Part shown: positions 39,507 to 48,014 of the stretch, in pieces
Layout: each line of letters opens with the position of its first letter
How positions within the stretch are numbered: the stretch's first letter is position 1
NCBI RefSeq assembly: GCF_019665765.1
Contig: NZ_CP081150.1
Span: 2,728,001 to 2,792,000, forward strand
Direction: 5' to 3'
Origin: Deefgea tanakiae
GTDB lineage: Bacteria > Pseudomonadota > Gammaproteobacteria > Burkholderiales > Chitinibacteraceae
Length of the DNA stretch: 64,000 nucleotides
The notes under the pieces: generated by a model
What the model was told of the DNA's origin: nothing
Databases searched by the model: none
Seen by the model: the letters and a program-made list of their open reading frames with translations, nothing else
Program-made: the position numbers and the translations under genes

Positions 39507-41374
39507 TGCTGCACTCCCGCCTTACTTGGGAATGGAATTACACCACTTTGGAATGCAGATAAGTCTTGATCTTGCGGCGAATTAAAAAACTCATCGCTAG
39601 GTAGATATGACCTCAAGCCGCCTAAACGATCATCCTGTCCATTCTCTTTGACGACCATCGGTCGCAAAAACACGACTAGCTCTATTTTTCTGACTTTGTC
39701 ATCACGGTAACTAAACGCATCACCCAACCAAGGCAGCCGAGATAAGCCCGGCACACCTTGGCGTTGATTGCTCTGCTTATCCTGAATCAAGCCACCTAAA
39801 ACAGCCACCTGCCCACTGGCTATTTTCAGCGTCGAATCAAACTCTCTCACCTGCAATTCAGGCACTAAACTTTTTAGATTGGTACCCGTTTGGGCGGCAA
39901 TAATTGCGACAGCGGGGTCTTCTACATAACCACTCACATTGGTGATGGTTGGGCGAATACTCATCGAAATCATACCCGAGGCCGATATCTGCGGCGTGAC
40001 TTGCATCACCAAGCCAACAGGCACGGTTCGCAGTACACTTTCATAAGTGGGCGGCGTAATGATGCCATTCGTATCAGAAGTGGATTGAGTCACATTCATC
40101 GTGAAATAAACCAGCTCCTCTACCACTTTCATCACTGCGGGTTGATTATTTAATGCGGTAATTTTGGGGCTGGATAACACACGGGTTTTGCCAAACTGCT
40201 CTAGCAATTTAACCGTTGCATTGAAGTTGGTGCTTTTATAAGAAATCAAACTCAATGGTGCAGACGATAAATTGGCACCAATTAAACTCTGCCCAAAAGT
40301 CCAACCTGCACCATTGGCGATCTGCGACCAATCCACGCCTGCTTGGTATTGGTCACTTAAAACGACTTCGACAATCGTCGCTTCAATCAAAACTTGTCGT
40401 TGCGCTGAGGCTTGGATCGATGCTAAAAATTCGGCCACTTTGGACTGCGCCTTGCTACTTGCACGAATGGTAATCGTGCCCGTTTCAGGATTAATCACCA
40501 CATAATTTGCATCAACAGGCTTGGTCTCCGGACTAGCTCGTGTTTGTAGGGCAACTGTTTCAGCCTGAACTTTTTCTGTCTGTGCGAGGGTTTTGTCAAT
40601 CTTGGCGGCTTTATCTACCACTGATAACGCGGTCGAAGCATCTGTAGACTGGGTTGCCACTTTTTGAGTCGCTTGCTGTCCAAGCTGAGCAATTTTTGCA
40701 GTGTTTAGCGAGGTGGTTGCTGCAACACTGCTCGCTTTCACGTCTAAAATTTCTTTTAGATTAGTCTCAAGTCTCTTCCAAAACTGATTTTGCGATTCAC
40801 TGTCTATCGACGAAAAAGAAGTGCTGCCATTACCACCTGAGCCCCCCGAATCTTCGGCAACCGATTTGACTGAGTTCAATATATTTAGCGTTGATTTCAT
40901 ATTCCGCGATAAGTTGAAATAGTCCACGTGATAAATTTTCACTACAGGTGAATCAGGAGTGATGTTCAAGACCCCGTTTTCCATACTCCAGCGCAGATCG
41001 ACTTGCCGCGCAATCCGATCCAAAATCTGCGGCAGCGTTTGATTTATCGCATTGAGCGTCACAACGCCTGTTACGCCCAGACTCACATCAACATTAATAC
41101 GCGCATCGCGTGCCAGCGCAAACAGTAAGTCATGCACATCCAGCTGACTGACCACCACGCTGTACGTTTCTAATTTAGGGGAAGCGATCGGTTTGGCGAG
41201 CGTCGGAATCGGTCGAGCCAAAGGCGGTATAGCCACTGCAGGCGCTTCATTTTTAGGTGGCGCAGCGATGTGCGCAGTGGATAAAGGCGTGAGGCCACTT
41301 GATGTACTGCATCCTGTTGCAACCCAAACTACCGACCCAATCCCCAGTACTAATTTTCTCATTTTATTGTTCAA
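39503..41374 (-). CDS. mshL: MSHA secretin MshL
   Basis: A 623-residue outer-membrane secretin through which the pilus passes. It is a lipoprotein, with a signal peptide ending VATGCSTSSG. The N-terminal STN/N0-type domain follows (LDVHDLLFALARDARINVDVSLGVTGVVTLNAINQTLPQIL), then a low-complexity region with many Ala/Thr/Ser, an N1 domain, and the secretin channel. The channel domain contains VLIEATIVEVVLSDQYQAGVDW, VLSSPKITALNNQPAVMKV, VPVGLVMQVTPQIS and VAVLGGLIQDKQSNQRQGVPGLSRLPWLGDAF. It lies 68 nt after mshM and overlaps mshN by 4 nt. Confidence 0.94.
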   Translation of the reverse strand: MNNKMRKLVLGIGSVVWVATGCSTSSGLTPLSTAHIAAPPKNEAPAVAIPPLARPIPTLAKPIASPKLETYSVVVSQLDVHDLLFALARDARINVDVSLGVTGVVTLNAINQTLPQILDRIARQVDLRWSMENGVLNITPDSPVVKIYHVDYFNLSRNMKSTLNILNSVKSVAEDSGGSGGNGSTSFSSIDSESQNQFWKRLETNLKEILDVKASSVAATTSLNTAKIAQLGQQATQKVATQSTDASTALSVVDKAAKIDKTLAQTEKVQAETVALQTRASPETKPVDANYVVINPETGTITIRASSKAQSKVAEFLASIQASAQRQVLIEATIVEVVLSDQYQAGVDWSQIANGAGWTFGQSLIGANLSSAPLSLISYKSTNFNATVKLLEQFGKTRVLSSPKITALNNQPAVMKVVEELVYFTMNVTQSTSDTNGIITPPTYESVLRTVPVGLVMQVTPQISASGMISMSIRPTITNVSGYVEDPAVAIIAAQTGTNLKSLVPELQVREFDSTLKIASGQVAVLGGLIQDKQSNQRQGVPGLSRLPWLGDAFSYRDDKVRKIELVVFLRPMVVKENGQDDRLGGLRSYLPSDEFFNSPQDQDLSAFQSGVIPFPSKAGVQQ

Positions 41375-41442
41375 ATGAATAAGCTCAGTTCAACTTAGCA
41401 CAGCATTCAAAAAAACCGAGTTTATCGCTAGATTCAAGCTTG

Positions 41443-42765
41443 CTAGTCGCGGGGTAGCAACATCTCACTACGTAATACACCGATGGTTTGCACTTGCGTG
41501 CCACGTAACTTCTGTTGCAAACGATTTTTCACCGTTTGTGCCCGCTGCCGATCGGGGTATAAACCAGCTAAGACCCCCCAGGCCGATACGCCGTTAATCT
41601 TCGTCGGATAAATAATGACTCGACCAGGGCCGATTAATTGATTAATTTCTGTGATCAGCGACTTGAGCTGTTCACTTTTTTGGGACGGGATTTTTGATAC
41701 CAGCACCGTAATACTACTGGCCTCAGCAGCTTTTATTCGCGCTCTAGACTGTAAAATTAACTCACCCATGGCATTCTCACTCGATGAAGAATGGACGTGT
41801 GACGCCGAAGTTGATGTCAATGCTGTAACTCGAACTGAGTTTGCTACTTTTTCCGAGCTAGCCGCTGAATTGCTAGACAGAAAATGCCAAGCGCCAACTG
41901 AAATTGCAAACGTAAGTACCAACAGGAGCGCGAGCCAATACCTTTCTATTGAAATGGGGGCTGCATATTCACACTCACGCTCTGCTAGTTTGGCGTGCTT
42001 CAAAGTCACTAGTGTTGAGTGTTCAGAGAATGCGGCCAACATCGCTTTATCCGCCAACAAATTCACTCGCCGACTTAATCCTTGCGCTACTTCAGCAATA
42101 TGCTTCACCGCCACCGGCGTAAAAATCGCATTACCATGATGCCCTGCGGCAAATAATCGGCAGGCTAAATAATCCGCCACTTCAGCAGAATTGAGTACCG
42201 GCACCGCCAAGCTATAACTCACTCGTTCACGCAAAGCGCGCAATTGATCTTGCTGCAGGATTTCATCCAATTCCAACTGCCCAAACAGCACTATTTGTAA
42301 TAATTTTTGATGCCCAGAATCTAGATTGGATAACAGCCGAATTAATTCCAGTGTGCCTTGCGGCATGGCGTGAGCTTCATCCACAATCAGCACGACTTGT
42401 CGACCCGCCGCATATTTAGCAATCAAGGTCTCTTCAATTAAACGAATCTTTTGCGAAGCACGATCGGAATGAAATTGAATTTTTAATTCATCCGCCAAGG
42501 TCAAGAGCAGCTCATCTTCACTTAATACTGGATTCGGCAAAAAAATCGCAACCACATACGATGGTAAACGCTCCAACAGCATGCGGCACAACATGGTTTT
42601 TCCGGCTCCAACTTCACCCGTCACCTTGATCAGGCCCTCACCAGACGTAACTGCATACAGCAAGGCATCGAGCAGTGCACCGCGCCCTGCCCCACTAAAG
42701 AAAAAGTCAGGGTGGGCCGTCAATCGAAATGGTGGACTTTTTAGACCAAAGAATTCGAGGTACAA
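41443..42765 (-). CDS. mshM: AAA ATPase MshM (ExeA-like, with C-terminal SPOR-like domain)
   Basis: A 440-residue protein. The AAA domain opens YLEFFGLKSPPFRLTAHPDFFF and has Walker A GEVGAGKT and Walker B VVLIVDEAHAM, with the ExeA-type sensor LREVSYSLAV region. A membrane segment (LALLLVLTFAISVGAWHFL) is followed by a Ser-rich linker and a SPOR-like peptidoglycan-binding domain. ExeA/MshM remodel the cell wall for secretin assembly. The start is a TTG at 42765, with AAGGAG 8 nt upstream; the next residues match homologues. It is the first gene of the operon here. Confidence 0.85.
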   Translation of the reverse strand: MYLEFFGLKSPPFRLTAHPDFFFSGAGRGALLDALLYAVTSGEGLIKVTGEVGAGKTMLCRMLLERLPSYVVAIFLPNPVLSEDELLLTLADELKIQFHSDRASQKIRLIEETLIAKYAAGRQVVLIVDEAHAMPQGTLELIRLLSNLDSGHQKLLQIVLFGQLELDEILQQDQLRALRERVSYSLAVPVLNSAEVADYLACRLFAAGHHGNAIFTPVAVKHIAEVAQGLSRRVNLLADKAMLAAFSEHSTLVTLKHAKLAERECEYAAPISIERYWLALLLVLTFAISVGAWHFLSSNSAASSEKVANSVRVTALTSTSASHVHSSSSENAMGELILQSRARIKAAEASSITVLVSKIPSQKSEQLKSLITEINQLIGPGRVIIYPTKINGVSAWGVLAGLYPDRQRAQTVKNRLQQKLRGTQVQTIGVLRSEMLLPRD

Positions 42766-43159
42766 AAGTCTTTCTCCTTGCTGTGTAATGAGTGCAATCA
42801 ATTAAATTGTGAATATGTACTGATTCTCAAAACCATAATATCTTTCAACAACAAAAAGCGTAACAAAGATTGAAGAAAGGAACCAACAAGCACAATATAA
42901 CAGCGGGTATCAGCACAAAAGCCATACTTAAAAAAGCATAGATGGCAATACGTCATCAATTTTCTCGTTAAAAAATGACAACACTCTTTAAATTCCTAAC
43001 GCCACAAGCGCCATTCATCGCCATTTTTATCTGCAGCTCGGTTTAATTCAGCTTAATTTAAGCTTTGCCCTGTTATGCTGCAGCGCAATAGCGGGCATAT
43101 GTCTAGCGCATCTGGCTCTAAAGCCTTAAAATCCGGCTTCACACACTGACCCAAAACTC
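42766..43159. other. Divergent promoter region mshM/mlaF
   Basis: A 394-bp AT-rich spacer between the divergent msh and mla operons. No gene is visible. An extended -10-like TGTTATGCT lies at 43071-43079 on the mla side, without a convincing -35. The A/T-rich middle section may carry H-NS-like or pilus-regulator sites, but nothing specific can be identified. Confidence 0.45.
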
Positions 43160-43948
43160 ATGAACCTGCTTGAATTTCAAAATGTCAGCTTTGCTTACGG
43201 CGATAACATTATCTTGCGTGATGTCTCGCTCTCCATTTCGCGCGGCCAAGTGGTCGCCATTATGGGCGGCTCTGGCTCAGGTAAAACCACGCTACTTAAA
43301 TTGATCGGCGGGCAAATTCAAGCTCAGCAAGGATCTGTCTGGCTCGACGGTGAAAACATTGGCACACTGAATGAAAGTGGCCTGTATGCGATGCGCCGCA
43401 AGCTGGGGATGCTGTTTCAGTTTGGTGCTTTATTTACGGATTTATCCGTCTTCGACAACGTTGCTTTTCCGCTGCGCGAGCGTACCAAGCTCCCAGAGTC
43501 AATGATCCGCGATTTGGTATTCATGAAGCTTGAAGCGGTTGGTTTACGAGGCGCTGCAACACAGATGCCGCATGAACTATCGGGCGGCATGGCACGCCGT
43601 GTTGCATTAGCACGAGCCATTGCGCTCGACCCCACGGTCATGCTTTATGATGAGCCGTTTACAGGGCTAGATCCTATTTCACTAGCGACAGTGGGCAAAC
43701 TCATTCGAGAACTGAATGATGCGCTCGGCACCGCATCGATTGTTGTGACCCATGATGTGGCGGAATCACTCGCCATCGTTGACTATATCTACTTTCTTGC
43801 CGATGGCGTTATTGTCGCTCAAGGTACGCCAGATGAAGTCAAAGCGTCACAACACCCTTATGTTCAGCAATTTATCAACGCTCGCACCGATGGCCCCCTG
43901 CCGTTTCATAAGCCGGCAATGCCTTATGCCGCACAATTGGGGCTATGA
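43160..43948 (+). CDS. mlaF: Mla ABC transporter ATPase MlaF
   Basis: The 262-residue ATPase of the MlaFEDB phospholipid transporter, which maintains outer-membrane lipid asymmetry. It has Walker A GGSGSGKTTLLKLIGG, the signature LSGGMARRVALARAIALDP, Walker B VMLYDEPFTGLDP and the switch VVTHDV. The C-terminal tail (ARTDGPLPFHKP) is the MlaF-specific handshake that binds a neighbouring MlaF and MlaB. It is the first gene of the mlaFEDCB cluster. Confidence 0.96.
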   Translation: MNLLEFQNVSFAYGDNIILRDVSLSISRGQVVAIMGGSGSGKTTLLKLIGGQIQAQQGSVWLDGENIGTLNESGLYAMRRKLGMLFQFGALFTDLSVFDNVAFPLRERTKLPESMIRDLVFMKLEAVGLRGAATQMPHELSGGMARRVALARAIALDPTVMLYDEPFTGLDPISLATVGKLIRELNDALGTASIVVTHDVAESLAIVDYIYFLADGVIVAQGTPDEVKASQHPYVQQFINARTDGPLPFHKPAMPYAAQLGL

Positions 43949-44023
43949 ACATGCACATCCTAACAATAGCCCGGTTCAAAAGCGTTTTAATTGCGCCAAT
44001 CTCAATTGAGATCGGGGTATGCG

Positions 44024-44809
44024 ATGCTATTTAATTTCTTTAGTCGTCTCGGCGCGCCACTGACCAATACCTTAATTAAACTAGGTTTCGCCTGCCGATT
44101 TTTATTAGCGATATTGCGCCATTCCGGCTCCAGCCTACTTCGCCCACGGCTCACCTTGCGTGAGATTTGGTTTGCAGGCGTCTTGTCGGTACTGATTATT
44201 TCGGTGTCGGGCTTGTTTGTCGGCATGGTACTTGCCCTGCAAGGCTACGACACACTACAACGCTTTGGCGCATCAAGCTCATTGGGCGTCTTAGTGGCGC
44301 TATCCTTGGTGCGAGAACTTGGTCCCGTAGTCGCAGCACTGCTATTTGCTAGTCGTGCAGGTAGCGCGATCACCGCCGAGATTGGCTTAATGAAAGTGAC
44401 CGAACAGCTCTCCGCGATGGAAATGATGGCGGTAAATCCAATAGCCCGCGTAGTGGCACCGCGCTTTTGGGGCGGCGTTATTTCAATGCCTCTGCTGGCG
44501 GCAATTTTTAGCGCGATGGGGATTTTAGGCGGCTACTTAATCGGCGTGAAATTACTTGGGCTGGATGACGGAAGTTTTTGGTCACAAATGCAAGGTGCGG
44601 TTGATTTTCGGCTTGATGTGATGAATGGCATCATCAAAAGCTTCTTTTTCGGTTTTGCTGTATCGCTGATTGCCGTCTTTGAAGGTTATGATGCACCGCC
44701 GACTGCCGAAGGCATCTCCCGCGCCACCACGCGCACGGTCGTAACGAGCTCTTTAGTCATTTTAGCGCTCGATTTTATCTTGACCGCATTTATGTTTACA
44801 GGGATATAA
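44024..44809 (+). CDS. mlaE: Mla permease MlaE
   Basis: A 261-residue integral membrane permease of the MlaFEDB complex. It has six hydrophobic segments and the conserved LVRELGPVVAALLFASRAGSAITAEIGLMKVTEQLSAMEMMAVNPIARVVAPRFWGG region of the MlaE/YrbE family, then FFFGFAVSLIAVFEGYDA. I chose ATG 44024 over an in-frame ATG 11 codons upstream, because the MlaE family begins with an amphipathic segment such as LFNFFSRLG. A short reading frame of 25 codons follows and runs into mlaD. Confidence 0.95.
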   Translation: MLFNFFSRLGAPLTNTLIKLGFACRFLLAILRHSGSSLLRPRLTLREIWFAGVLSVLIISVSGLFVGMVLALQGYDTLQRFGASSSLGVLVALSLVRELGPVVAALLFASRAGSAITAEIGLMKVTEQLSAMEMMAVNPIARVVAPRFWGGVISMPLLAAIFSAMGILGGYLIGVKLLGLDDGSFWSQMQGAVDFRLDVMNGIIKSFFFGFAVSLIAVFEGYDAPPTAEGISRATTRTVVTSSLVILALDFILTAFMFTGI

Positions 44810-44812
44810 ATC

Positions 44813-44890
44813 ATGCAAGAAAAACCAAAGTCCCTTTCGGCAATTGGCTTGCTTTTCATCATGGCGTTGAAGTATCGAGGTGTATTGTGA
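44813..44890 (+). CDS. Small ORF bridging mlaE and mlaD
   Basis: A 25-codon frame that starts ATG 3 nt after the mlaE stop and ends with TGA overlapping the GTG start of mlaD (GTGA). The peptide is MQEKPKSLSAIGLLF followed by IMALKYRGVL, with one short hydrophobic stretch. In most mla operons mlaD follows mlaE directly, so this may be a leftover, a leader that couples MlaD translation to MlaE, or a small membrane peptide. There is no evidence that it is translated; its placement is the only argument. Confidence 0.35.
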   Translation: MQEKPKSLSAIGLLFIMALKYRGVL

Positions 44891-45360
44891 AACGAGGAAT
44901 GATTGATTTTTGGGTTGGTTTATTTGCTACAGCAGGGGTGGTCGCCTTATTGTTTTTAGCGCTGCAAGTCAGTAGCTCCAGTTCATTGCCCGCGACTTCA
45001 AGCTATACCTTGATCGCTAATTTTGAGAATATTGGCGGCTTAAAAACCCGCTCACCCATTAAAAGTGCTGGCGTTGTCGTTGGTCGCGTGACCAGTATCA
45101 CGCTCGACAGCGAGCGCTATGTCGCCCGCGTCGAGATGGCGCTCGATAGCCGTTATCATTTTAGCAAAGACAGCTCGGCCGAAATTTTGACCTCTGGCCT
45201 TTTAGGCGAACAGTACATCGGCATCACACCCGGTGCTGAAGAAAAAAATCTTGCGGCAGGTGATGCTTTTAAAGTTACTTCATCGGCCATCGTTTTAGAA
45301 CAACTCATCAGTCGGTTTTTATTTAGTCAAGCCGACAAAACCAATAGTTCGGAGAAGTAA
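44887..45360 (+). CDS. mlaD: Mla MCE-domain protein MlaD
   Basis: A 157-residue inner-membrane-anchored MCE protein that forms a hexameric ring on MlaFEDB. The membrane segment (FWVGLFATAGVVALLFLAL, about residues 8-28) is followed by an MCE domain (YTLIANFENIGGLKTRSPIKSAGVVVGRVTSITLD) and the C-terminal helix that lines the pore. The GTG at 44887 has GAGG 7 nt upstream, which supports it over the ATG five codons later. It is coupled to the short frame before it. Confidence 0.94.
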   Translation: MKRGMIDFWVGLFATAGVVALLFLALQVSSSSSLPATSSYTLIANFENIGGLKTRSPIKSAGVVVGRVTSITLDSERYVARVEMALDSRYHFSKDSSAEILTSGLLGEQYIGITPGAEEKNLAAGDAFKVTSSAIVLEQLISRFLFSQADKTNSSEK

Positions 45361-45363
45361 TTT

Positions 45364-45972
45364 ATGTTGCAAAAATTTCGTCACATTGTATTGATGTGTA
45401 CCCTCAGCCTGATGGCGGGTACTGCTTTTGCCAATACCGAAACGCCAGAGCAAATCACCCGTGCGGCTAGCAAAGATGTATTAGAGATCATCAAAAAAAA
45501 TGAAAAGGACGCAGCAAAAACGCGTGATCTAGTTGATGCCCGCCTATCGCCAATGGCGGACTACCAACGGATGACTTCGCTTGCAGTGGGTCGCTACTGG
45601 AAAAGTGCTACACCAGCCCAGCAAGAGGCACTGAGCAAAGAATTTCGTACCATGATGGTACGGACTTACTTATCCGCACTGACCTTATATAAAAATGCGC
45701 AAATTAACGTTAAAGGCACCCGCGCTGGCAACGATGATGATGAACAAACCGTGCGCACCGAGGTCACCCTGCCGAATCAAAAGCCGATTCCACTCGATTT
45801 TAGCTTTGAGAAAATCGGTAGTAATTGGAAGGTCTATGACATCACCGTCGAAGGGATCAGCTTTATTAATAATCACCGCAATCAATTCGGTGCAGTCATT
45901 CGCAAAGATGGCATTGATGGCTTGATTAAAAATATGGCAGAAAAAAACAATAGCTCACGGCAAAGCAAATAA
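45364..45972 (+). CDS. mlaC: Periplasmic phospholipid shuttle MlaC
   Basis: A 202-residue soluble periplasmic lipid-binding protein that ferries phospholipid between MlaA and MlaD. It has a signal peptide (IVLMCTLSLMAGTAFAN) and the MlaC/Ttg2D core: ARLSPMADYQRMTSLAVGRYWKSATPAQQEALSKEFRTMMVRTYLSAL and WKVYDITVEGISFINNHRNQF. It follows mlaD after 3 nt and overlaps the mlaB start by TAATG. Confidence 0.95.
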   Translation: MLQKFRHIVLMCTLSLMAGTAFANTETPEQITRAASKDVLEIIKKNEKDAAKTRDLVDARLSPMADYQRMTSLAVGRYWKSATPAQQEALSKEFRTMMVRTYLSALTLYKNAQINVKGTRAGNDDDEQTVRTEVTLPNQKPIPLDFSFEKIGSNWKVYDITVEGISFINNHRNQFGAVIRKDGIDGLIKNMAEKNNSSRQSK

Positions 45973-46241
45973 TGAGTGCAATTGTTTTAGCGCGTGAACT
46001 CACCCTCGCCAATAGCCCAGCTGCGCTATCAATGCTCGATAGCGTACTCGGGCGAAAAACATTAACGATCAATTTTGCGGCGCTCGAAGTCGTCGACTCC
46101 AGCGCGGTCGCGGTTTTAATCGAATGGCAACGCCGCGCCAAAGCCGTCAATTGCCAATTGGCATTCATCAATATGCCCAACAATCTACAGCAGTTGATCG
46201 CGGTTTATGGTTTAGCCGACGTATTAAACTCGCCCTCCTAA
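45972..46241 (+). CDS. mlaB: STAS-domain protein MlaB
   Basis: An 89-residue cytoplasmic STAS-fold protein that binds MlaF and regulates its ATPase activity. The conserved segment is INFAALEVVDSSAVAVLIEWQRRAKAVNCQLAFINMPNNLQQLIAVYGLADVL, in which the DSS-AV loop faces MlaF. Its ATG overlaps the mlaC stop (TAATG). It completes mlaFEDCB in the standard gene order. Confidence 0.92.
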   Translation: MSAIVLARELTLANSPAALSMLDSVLGRKTLTINFAALEVVDSSAVAVLIEWQRRAKAVNCQLAFINMPNNLQQLIAVYGLADVLNSPS

Positions 46242-46304
46242 ATGAATTAACCCAAAAAATTCCTCTATAATTCAGTCCTGTACGTTTTTCACCGAGTTGC
46301 CATC

Positions 46305-47072
46305 ATGCGTCGTTTAATTGTTTTACCTCTATTGCTGCTAGTCGCGTGCGCGACCCCACAAAACAATTACGATCCATTAGAATCCATCAACCGGCCAATT
46401 TTTGCCGTCAACAAAGCCGTTGATGATGTCGTGCTGCGACCTGTTAGCCAAGGTTATGTGCGCTTTATCCCGCCCCCACTGCGTAAAGGCGTCGATAATT
46501 TCTTTGAGAATATTGACGATTTATTCGCAATTCCTGCGGCTATGTTGCAGGGTAAAGCAACGCCCGCCTCCAAAAGTTTTGGCCGTGTTTTGGTTAACAC
46601 CACTCTGGGAGCTGGCGGGTTGATCGATTGGGCTAGCGATCTTCCGATTGAAAAACAAGAACAAGATTTTGGACAAACATTAGGACAGTGGGGCGTATCA
46701 TCCGGTCCATTTTTAATGGTACCGTTCTATGGCCCACTCACACTGCGCGATAGCTCAGATCGTATAGTCCGTTTGGCGTGGGGGCCTATTGATTACATAG
46801 ATGACTTAGCCGGCCAAATTGCCTATTACTCTGTCTATATCACTAATGCTCGCTCACAATTGCTGCCATTAGATGCCGTCATTCAAGAGCAAAATGACCC
46901 TTACGCATTTATTCGCGACAGTTATTTACAACGCCGCTGGTTTAAAATCCACGATGGCAACCCACCCTACCCGCTACCGATGGGTGATGATGATATCGAG
47001 GCCGAGCTAGAAACAGAGCAAGCGCAAACAACCGCATTATCGGCCAGTGCGCCCGCCGAGGCTCAACCATGA
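46305..47072 (+). CDS. mlaA: Outer-membrane lipoprotein MlaA (VacJ)
   Basis: A 255-residue outer-membrane lipoprotein that removes misplaced phospholipid from the outer leaflet. The signal peptide ends in the lipobox LLVACATP. The VacJ core includes YDPLESINRPIFAVNKAVDDVVLRPV, VNTTLGAGGLIDWASDLPIEKQEQDFGQTLGQWGVSSGPFLMVPFYGP, and DSSDRIVRLAW. The tail is acidic and low-complexity. It follows mlaB after 63 nt and overlaps the next gene by 4 nt, an order known in betaproteobacteria although mlaA is unlinked in E. coli. Confidence 0.95.
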   Translation: MRRLIVLPLLLLVACATPQNNYDPLESINRPIFAVNKAVDDVVLRPVSQGYVRFIPPPLRKGVDNFFENIDDLFAIPAAMLQGKATPASKSFGRVLVNTTLGAGGLIDWASDLPIEKQEQDFGQTLGQWGVSSGPFLMVPFYGPLTLRDSSDRIVRLAWGPIDYIDDLAGQIAYYSVYITNARSQLLPLDAVIQEQNDPYAFIRDSYLQRRWFKIHDGNPPYPLPMGDDDIEAELETEQAQTTALSASAPAEAQP

Positions 47073-47962
47073 GTGCAATCGTTTTTGATGGCATCAGCAA
47101 GCAATTTGGTCAGTTCACCGCACTGAACGAAATTCGATTTGAAGTCGCCGAAGGTGACTTTTTTGCGCTGCTGGGCCCTAATGGGGCGGGTAAGACGACA
47201 CTGATTTCGATTTTAGCGGGTTTAAGTAAGCCCAGCTCCGGGCGCACCACAGTGATGGGCTTTGACGTGCAAAAAGATTACCGCCAAGCTCGCCGTGCGG
47301 TTGGTATCGTGCCGCAAGAGTTGGTGTTCGATCCCTTTTTTACCGTTCGGGAAACGCTACAATTTCAGTCTGGTTATTTCGGCATCAAAAATAACCACGC
47401 ATGGATTGATGAGATTCTTGAAAACCTCGGCCTCACCGATAAAGCCGACGCCAATATGCGGGCATTATCTGGCGGTATGAAGCGCCGCGTCATGGTGGCT
47501 CAAGCCTTGGTACACAAACCCCCTGTTATCGTCTTGGATGAACCGACTGCTGGCGTCGATGTCGAGTTACGACAAACCTTGTGGGCTTTTATTCGTAGCC
47601 TCAATCAACAAGGCCATACGATTGTACTGACCACGCATTACCTTGAAGAAGCAGAAACACTCTGCAATCGCATCGCCATGCTCAAACAAGGGCGGCTGTT
47701 GGCGCTGGAAGACAAAGCCCAAATCATGGCGCGTGGCGCAGCACGAACCGTGTTACTTAAATTAAAACCAGCGCAACTACCTGCAACACTAACTCCGCTC
47801 TTGGTACGTGAAAACGAACACGGATTTGAGTTAAAACTCAGCGATTGCACTCAGCTTGAAATGATATTGAACGAAGTTCGTTCCGCAGGCGTTGCACTGA
47901 AAGACGTTTCGATCTCACAACCGGATTTAGAAGACATTTTCGTGCAAATGATGAGTGCCTAA
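47069..47962 (+). CDS. ABC transporter ATPase, YadG-like
   Basis: A 297-residue ATP-binding subunit of an ABC-2 type exporter. It has Walker A GPNGAGKTTLISILAGL, the signature LSGGMKRRVMVAQALVHKP, Walker B VIVLDEPTAGVD and the switch TTHYLEEAE. A ~75-residue C-terminal regulatory tail follows. It overlaps mlaA (ATGA) and is followed by its permease. The substrate is unknown; the YadGH pair is frequently next to mlaA in betaproteobacteria, suggesting an envelope lipid or glycan role, which is an inference. Confidence 0.9.
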   Translation: MSAIVFDGISKQFGQFTALNEIRFEVAEGDFFALLGPNGAGKTTLISILAGLSKPSSGRTTVMGFDVQKDYRQARRAVGIVPQELVFDPFFTVRETLQFQSGYFGIKNNHAWIDEILENLGLTDKADANMRALSGGMKRRVMVAQALVHKPPVIVLDEPTAGVDVELRQTLWAFIRSLNQQGHTIVLTTHYLEEAETLCNRIAMLKQGRLLALEDKAQIMARGAARTVLLKLKPAQLPATLTPLLVRENEHGFELKLSDCTQLEMILNEVRSAGVALKDVSISQPDLEDIFVQMMSA

Positions 47963-48014
47963 TTCCCTTCCACGACTCTTTTATTACTGCTTTTTCCGCT
48001 AGGCGCAATCTGCT

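Noticed and set aside
42766-43159. Possible small gene in the mshM/mlaF spacer
   Set aside because: No frame longer than about 30 codons has a start signal; the region is AT-rich and fits a promoter region.
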